A stretch of DNA of 64,000 nt, from NCBI GenBank assembly GCA_002490835.1, contig DKUU01000007.1, forward strand, positions 1 to 64,000, read 5' to 3'. The notes below the pieces were generated by a model, which saw only the letters and a program-made list of their open reading frames with translations, was not told where the DNA came from and searched no databases. Positions 60,104 to 64,000 of this stretch are shown piece by piece. The stretch is from Lachnospiraceae bacterium UBA7196. GTDB taxonomy: Bacteria; Bacillota; Clostridia; Lachnospirales; Lachnospiraceae. The position numbers and the translations under genes were made by a program. Numbering within the stretch: the stretch's first letter is position 1; each line of letters begins with the position of its first letter.

Positions 60104-60970
60104 ATGGAGTGGACGGAAGCGATCAGTGAAGCAATCAACTATATCGAGGAACACATCACGGATGAGATTACCATGTATGAGGTAGCTGACCATGTTCATG
60201 TTTCGCCGTTTTATTTCCACAAGGGATTCGGTATTTTATGCGGCTACACCGTGACGGAATACATCAGGAACCGCAGGCTGGCGCTTGCCGGGCAGGAGTT
60301 GCTGATGAGCGATCATAGCGTGATGGAGCTGGCCATGAAATATGGCTATGAATCTCCTGACAGCTTCACCAAAGCGTTTACCCGTTTCCATGGGCATTCT
60401 CCCTCCAATGTGCGGAAAGACAAGGCAATGATCAAGGATTTCGCACCGCTGAAAATAACAATCTCATTGAAAGGCGGGTATACTATGGACTACAGAATTG
60501 TGAAGAAAGAGGCTTTTTCGGTTTTGGCTGTATCAAAGGAGTTTAGCTATCAGAATGCAAAAGAGGATATTCCCCTGTTCTGGCAGGAGCATTGCAAGTC
60601 GGAGAACGGAAAGCGCGTCTGCGGCATGTACGGCATCAATATCGACCCACAGATGGGGAACGACCGTTTTACCTATCTGATCGCGGATGTTTATAACCCG
60701 TCGGTCGATCTTGTGGAGGGATTGGAAGTAGCCCAAATTCCTGCTTTTACATGGGCGGTGTTTCCCTGTAAAGGTCCGCTGATAGAGACATTTCAGGCCT
60801 TGAATGTCAAGGTGTTTTCGGAATGGCTGCCAGCGCAGGGAGACTATGAGTTTGCGGCGGGATACTGTGTGGAGATGTATGACGATCCAAGAAACTATCA
60901 AAATGGGACGGCTGATGAGAATTATTATGCGGAGATGTGGATCCCTATCAAGAAGAAAGATGCAAAATAA
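60104..60970 (+). CDS. AraC-type regulator with GyrI-like ligand domain
   Basis: The protein has 288 residues. Two HTHs at the N-terminus (ITMYEVADHVHVSPFYFHKGF and VMELAMKYGYESPDSFTKAF) are followed by the FHGHSPSNVRK signature. Residues 125-285 form a GyrI-like/BmrR-type effector domain beginning MDYRIVKKEAFSVLAVSKEF, with the conserved Glu in EMW near the end. Such Rob/SoxS-like proteins sense cationic or small aromatic compounds. AAAAAGGAG precedes the start. It follows the metal ATPase by 53 nt, possibly co-transcribed; a link to metal export is not established. Confidence 0.9.
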   Translation: MEWTEAISEAINYIEEHITDEITMYEVADHVHVSPFYFHKGFGILCGYTVTEYIRNRRLALAGQELLMSDHSVMELAMKYGYESPDSFTKAFTRFHGHSPSNVRKDKAMIKDFAPLKITISLKGGYTMDYRIVKKEAFSVLAVSKEFSYQNAKEDIPLFWQEHCKSENGKRVCGMYGINIDPQMGNDRFTYLIADVYNPSVDLVEGLEVAQIPAFTWAVFPCKGPLIETFQALNVKVFSEWLPAQGDYEFAAGYCVEMYDDPRNYQNGTADENYYAEMWIPIKKKDAK

Positions 60971-60996
60971 AGTATTGAAATAAGGTGAAACAGAAC

Positions 60997-61218
60997 ATGG
61001 AAACTTATGCACAGCGTTCGATCAGACATTGCATAGAAATGATTGCCCCCTTTGAAATGCCGGAACAGCAGGAAGAAGGCGGGCAATTTAAGAATGCCTG
61101 CGCGCCGATTCCGACTGTAGACGATATTTGCAAAACACTGTCCGTAGAAAACGCTGCGATTGTAAAAAGGCTGGAAGAAAGTCTGAGCGGTATCAAGTGT
61201 AAAACAAAGAATCAATAA
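60997..61218 (+). CDS. Small protein of unknown function
   Basis: This 73-residue frame begins METYAQRSIRHCIEMIAPFE (alternative GTG start at 60985). It has an acidic middle and a helical C-terminus with VDDICKTLSVENAAIVKRLE. No family recognised, no signal or membrane segment. It lies between the AraC-type gene and the GNAT gene; the ribosome site is weak, so it may be a remnant. Confidence 0.45.
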   Translation: METYAQRSIRHCIEMIAPFEMPEQQEEGGQFKNACAPIPTVDDICKTLSVENAAIVKRLEESLSGIKCKTKNQ

Positions 61219-61231
61219 ACACGAGGGAAAA

Positions 61232-62152
61232 ATGGAACAACTTGTATTGCTGGAGCCCAAAATAGAATATGCTGATGACATATGGGAATTTCGACGTGAA
61301 ATTTTAGAATGCGATGCAGATACGGAGGATCGATTTGCGGGCTGTATGTCTCTTGATGTATGTAAGTCGGCTGAAGAATGGATAAAAATCTGCACCCTTA
61401 GAAAAAGTGAAGAAACTTGTGAAACGGTAGGATCAACAGTTCCTTCACATATGTATTTGGCTGTTCGCATAGATGATAACAAGATAATAGGTATAATAGA
61501 TTTGCGTCATCATATAAATCATCCTATTCTTGGGACGTGGGGAGGTCATTGCGGATATTCTGTACGCCCTTCGGAACGAGGCAAAGGATACGCAAAAGAA
61601 ATGCAGATTAAAATTTGGGAGGTGTTATCTTTGGTTTACTTTTCTAACGAACAGATCATTATCCGCGACATGGAGCAGGCGGACGCACAGGCCATTACGG
61701 ATGCGGAAATCGAACAGGGGTGGGATGCATCCGTTACAAAATATCATAAAAGATTAGAAGATCAAAGAACGGGGAAAGCGATTTCTTTGGTTGCGGAATG
61801 TGCCGGCAGACCGGTTGGCTATATCAATGTATATCCGGACTGTGCATCGGGCGCATTTGGCGGAAAAGGCTGGCCGGAAATTGTTGACTTCGGTGTTTTA
61901 GAGAAATACCGAAAGAGAGGGATCGGTTCCCGTTTAATGGATGTGGCGGAAGAAATTGCCGCCAAATATGCGGATATCGTGTATCTTGGCGTCGGACTCC
62001 ATAGCGGTTATGGAAGCGCGCAGAGAATGTATGTGAAGCGAGGTTACCTACCGGACGGTTCCGGCGTCTGGTATCAGGATAAGGTATGCGAACCGTATGA
62101 AGCTTGCCAAAATGATGATGATTTGGTACTATATTTTTCAAAAGAATTATGA
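61232..62152 (+). CDS. Tandem GNAT acetyltransferase, apparent fusion of a truncated and a complete domain
   Basis: The protein has 306 residues. Residues 1-130 are the front of one GNAT (YLAVRIDDNKIIGIIDLRHH, then YSVRPSERGKGYAKEMQIKI, the acetyl-CoA loop) but the C-terminal half of that fold is missing. At about residue 140 a second GNAT begins (IIIRDMEQADAQAITDAEIE), complete with FGVLEKYRKRGIGSRLMDVAEE and a C-terminal SAQRMYVKRGYLPDGSG. The join reads as an in-frame deletion between two neighbouring genes. The base composition also shifts from AT-rich to balanced around the join. Confidence 0.8.
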   Translation: MEQLVLLEPKIEYADDIWEFRREILECDADTEDRFAGCMSLDVCKSAEEWIKICTLRKSEETCETVGSTVPSHMYLAVRIDDNKIIGIIDLRHHINHPILGTWGGHCGYSVRPSERGKGYAKEMQIKIWEVLSLVYFSNEQIIIRDMEQADAQAITDAEIEQGWDASVTKYHKRLEDQRTGKAISLVAECAGRPVGYINVYPDCASGAFGGKGWPEIVDFGVLEKYRKRGIGSRLMDVAEEIAAKYADIVYLGVGLHSGYGSAQRMYVKRGYLPDGSGVWYQDKVCEPYEACQNDDDLVLYFSKEL

Positions 62153-62303
62153 GGTGAGTATTATGAAATTAAAACGTTTGCTCTAGCTCCATGCGGTTTT
62201 TGTATTGGCGATGCGTGTGGAGCGTAAAATATCGCCACATTTCATTACTGAATGATACAGAATCCGCATTCTAATCAAAATTAGGATTAAGGAGCGGTTC
62301 AGA
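62153..62303 (+). other. Intergenic region with degenerate gene traces
   Basis: A seven-codon frame at 62163-62186 (MKLKRLL) follows a GAGGTGAG ribosome site and then stops; it looks like the start of a broken gene. No other feature recognised. Confidence 0.3.
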
Positions 62304-62573
62304 ATGAAATATGAAAATGCAGATCATATTTTCCCGGAAGAATTGCTGCATGAAATTAGAAAATTTATGCCGGAAGGATATGTATATATTTCACCTCGAA
62401 GCAGTCGTAAAAAATGGGGAAGTGTTTCGGGACTACAAGAGGAATTGGGAAAAAGAAATCAGAAAATATATGAGGAGTATCATTCCGGCAAAAGTATTGA
62501 TGTGATTTCAAGGGAAAATTATTTATCAAAAAGTTCTATTTACAGAATATTGAAACAAGTTGAATCTATGTAA
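62304..62573 (+). CDS. CD3324 family HTH protein
   Basis: This 89-residue protein begins MKYENADHIFPEELLHEIRK, then GYVYISPRSSRKKWG, and ends with a short HTH KSIDVISRENYLSKSSIYRI. This is the pattern of the CD3324 family (Mor-activator-like small DNA-binding proteins in clostridia). The target is unknown. A strong terminator follows. Confidence 0.85.
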   Translation: MKYENADHIFPEELLHEIRKFMPEGYVYISPRSSRKKWGSVSGLQEELGKRNQKIYEEYHSGKSIDVISRENYLSKSSIYRILKQVESM

Positions 62574-62578
62574 TTGTT

Positions 62579-62627
62579 GGAGCTGTTGCAAAAGTAGATG
62601 AATCTACCGGAACAACAGCTCCCTTTT
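62579..62627 (+). terminator. Terminator after the CD3324 family gene
   Basis: GGAGCTGTTG (62579-62588) pairs perfectly with CAACAGCTCC (62613-62622), an inner GTAGAT/ATCTAC stem adds to it, and TTTT follows. Confidence 0.85.
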
Positions 62628-62748
62628 ACTGAAAATACGATATAGCGTTTTCAGCAAATAAAATGATTTGTTTTTGTGCTATATTAAGATTAAGCTTTTG
62701 GAAAATGCTTGTTGAATTATATTGGGGACAAATTGGAGGGAGAGAGTC

Positions 62749-63540
62749 ATGTTATACCAAAGTATATTAGACGAAATCGTAGAGCAAAGCAGGCAAATAT
62801 TCGGTGAGGAGTTAATAGGGGTTTATTTGCACGGTTCTATGGCTATGGGATGTTTTCATGCGAACATAAGTGATATTGATTTGATTTTTGTGATCAAGGA
62901 TGGTATCACGGATACACAAAAATTACAGTTTATGAACTATATCGTAGAGGTTAATCAATTAGCTCCAAAGAAAGGAATTGAACTGAGTATTGTAAAACAG
63001 AAGTATTGTAAGCCTTTTGTATATCCGACACCGTTTGAATTGCATTTTTCAATTGAGCATAAACAGTGGTTTGCAGACAATCCGTCAGACTATATTCAAA
63101 GAATGAATGGGACAGATAAGGATCTGGCTGCGCATTTCAAAATCATAAAAAGCTACGGTGTTGTCCTGTATGGGGCAGAAATAAATGGTATATTCGCGGA
63201 TGTACCAAGAAATGATTATATCGACAGCATTTGGAATGATATTAGCGAGGCAGGAGAAGAGATATTAGAAAACCCTGTATACATCATTTTAAATTTGTGC
63301 AGAGTGGCAGCTTTTCTCAAAGATGATTTGGTTCTTTCAAAAAAGCAGGGTGGGGAATGGGGAATCAATCATCTTTCTTCCAAATATCATGTTCTGATTT
63401 CTAACGCATTGCAAAGTTATATAGACGGACAGGATATGGAGATAGACAATAGAGAAGGTCGGGAATTTGCTGATGAGATGATATCGCTGATAAAAACTAT
63501 GATGATGAAAATGCGCTGTGCTAGGGTAAAGTTTTTGTAG
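62749..63540 (+). CDS. Aminoglycoside nucleotidyltransferase-like protein (AadA/ANT(9)-like)
   Basis: The start is set at 62749 (MLYQSILDEIVEQSRQIFGE) behind GGAGGGAG; the frame reaches back to 62722. The product has 263 residues. Motif GVYLHGSMAMGCFHANISDIDL gives Gly29-Ser30 and the metal Asp42 and Asp44 of nucleotidyltransferases. A C-terminal helical domain (YIILNLCRVAAFLKDD, GGEWGINHL) matches the DUF4111-type of AadA/ANT(9) enzymes that adenylylate streptomycin or spectinomycin. The substrate remains to be shown. AT-rich and next to an ISLre2 element, so probably acquired. Confidence 0.85.
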   Translation: MLYQSILDEIVEQSRQIFGEELIGVYLHGSMAMGCFHANISDIDLIFVIKDGITDTQKLQFMNYIVEVNQLAPKKGIELSIVKQKYCKPFVYPTPFELHFSIEHKQWFADNPSDYIQRMNGTDKDLAAHFKIIKSYGVVLYGAEINGIFADVPRNDYIDSIWNDISEAGEEILENPVYIILNLCRVAAFLKDDLVLSKKQGGEWGINHLSSKYHVLISNALQSYIDGQDMEIDNREGREFADEMISLIKTMMMKMRCARVKFL

Positions 63541-63566
63541 GAAAACAGAATAGAAAGAAATAGGAA

Positions 63567-63624
63567 AGCACCTTTTTCTGTGTTAGGATTTGATTGGCGA
63601 AAAAAATCCAAAGAAAGAGGTGCT
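63567..63624. repeat. Inverted repeat at the left end of the ISLre2 element
   Basis: AGCACCTTTTTCT (63567-63579) and AGAAAGAGGTGCT (63612-63624) are inverted copies with one mismatch, just before the transposase start. It may be the left end/terminator hairpin of the insertion sequence. Confidence 0.5.
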
Positions 63625-63627
63625 CCC

Positions 63628-64000
63628 ATGAACAATAGTATACAACAGTTTCAGACAGAAGGGGTAAAAAAGTTAGAAAAAGTTTTTACCGGCTATGCAT
63701 CAGATCTGACAAAAGTAGCGGAGATGGTACAGGGAGTGACGGACAGTGTCATTGGATTGGGACTGTCCATGATCGCGGAGGAATGGGAGTCCTATGATAC
63801 CCTGCTCCATGACAGGAAAGAACTGAGACCGGGATGGCGGGTGGTGCGCAGGGATGAAGTGTCCAAACTGACATCCCTTGGTGAAGTGACCTATAAAAAG
63901 ACTTACTTCCATAATCCTAAGACGGGGGAAAGATGCTACCTGTTGGACAGGCTGATGGGGTTAGGAGCAGGGGAACGCATGACAGAGGATGCGGTGGCAA
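63628..64000 (+). mobile_element. ISLre2 family transposase, 5' part (cut by window end)
   Basis: An open frame from ATG 63628 (AAAGAGGTGCTCCC upstream) continues to the end with 124 codons. It begins MNNSIQQFQTEGVKKLEKVF and contains VIGLGLSMIAEEWES, SLGEVTYKKTYFHNPKTGE and YLLDRLMGLGAGERMTEDAVA. The GEVTYKxTYF(K/H)N(K/P)KTGExxYLLD block is the N-terminal signature of ISLre2 transposases. The right end and target duplication are outside the window. Confidence 0.88.

Overview
The window is a typical chromosomal stretch from a Gram-positive, anaerobic Clostridia-type bacterium. It is most likely a member of the Lachnospiraceae (inference). The supporting signs are: an AgrD/AgrB cyclic-peptide pair, GHKL/LytTR two-component genes, lipoprotein solute-binding proteins, FeoA/FeoB with a Cys-rich FeoB companion, a CotH-VTC-DUF4956 cassette, a CD3324-type small regulator, strong AGGAGG ribosome sites, and TTG/GTG starts. 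Most of the window has balanced base composition. Two AT-rich edges look acquired: 1-1.3 kb (gene remnant plus agrDB) and about 61.2-64 kb (GNAT fusion, nucleotidyltransferase, ISLre2 transposase). No rRNA, tRNA or CRISPR was seen.

Layout. 0-7.2 kb: remnant of a metallo-beta-lactamase-fold gene; agrD-agrB quorum-sensing pair; an acidic protein; a C39-like protein; an HD-GYP c-di-GMP phosphodiesterase; a LytTR regulator with a GHKL kinase; a MazF-type toxin-antitoxin pair. The agrDB and kinase-operon promoters both carry a direct repeat of exactly 20 bp period with the same core, so the two loci probably form one split agr system. 7.2-15.1 kb: ABC-F ribosome-protection protein behind an attenuator leader, XRE-methyltransferase fusion, DUF3990 ADP-ribosyltransferase-like pair, cupin, NUDIX, TspO, a helical protein, and NifU/NifS. 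15.3-19.1 kb: TetR regulator and an ABC exporter, with identical palindromic operators and an unusual array of stem-loops in the leader. 19.2-23.4 kb: XRE regulator, twin palindromes, then CotH, VTC polyphosphate-polymerase-like and DUF4956 genes. 23.5-28.8 kb: MATE pump, Xaa-Pro peptidase, class II aldolase, TraX, and O6-methylguanine-DNA methyltransferase.

28.9-35 kb (minus strand): a complete sugar ABC importer (ATPase, two permeases, binding protein) led by an FRG-domain gene and followed by a lipoprotein. 35-41.5 kb: a redox region with LysR, a Cys-nucleophile hydrolase, a lipoprotein aldo/keto reductase with an apparent second internal start, a TetR regulator, a flavodoxin lipoprotein, a second aldo/keto reductase and an iron-sulfur flavoprotein-like gene. 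41.5-44.7 kb: DtxR-type regulator and the feoA-feoB-Cys-rich ferrous iron uptake operon, with recognisable operator repeats. 44.8-53.2 kb: MFS exporter behind a leader that can form a pseudoknot or switch; an orphan solute-binding lipoprotein directly followed by a hybrid histidine kinase and a GH36 alpha-galactosidase; a hypoxanthine-DNA glycosylase. 53.4-57.2 kb: Na/Pi cotransporter with PhoB/PhoR-type regulators behind a Pho-box-like repeat. 57.2-61 kb: ArsR regulator, HMA protein, CPC-type metal ATPase and an AraC/GyrI-like regulator. 61-64 kb: accessory genes and the start of an ISLre2 element cut by the window end.
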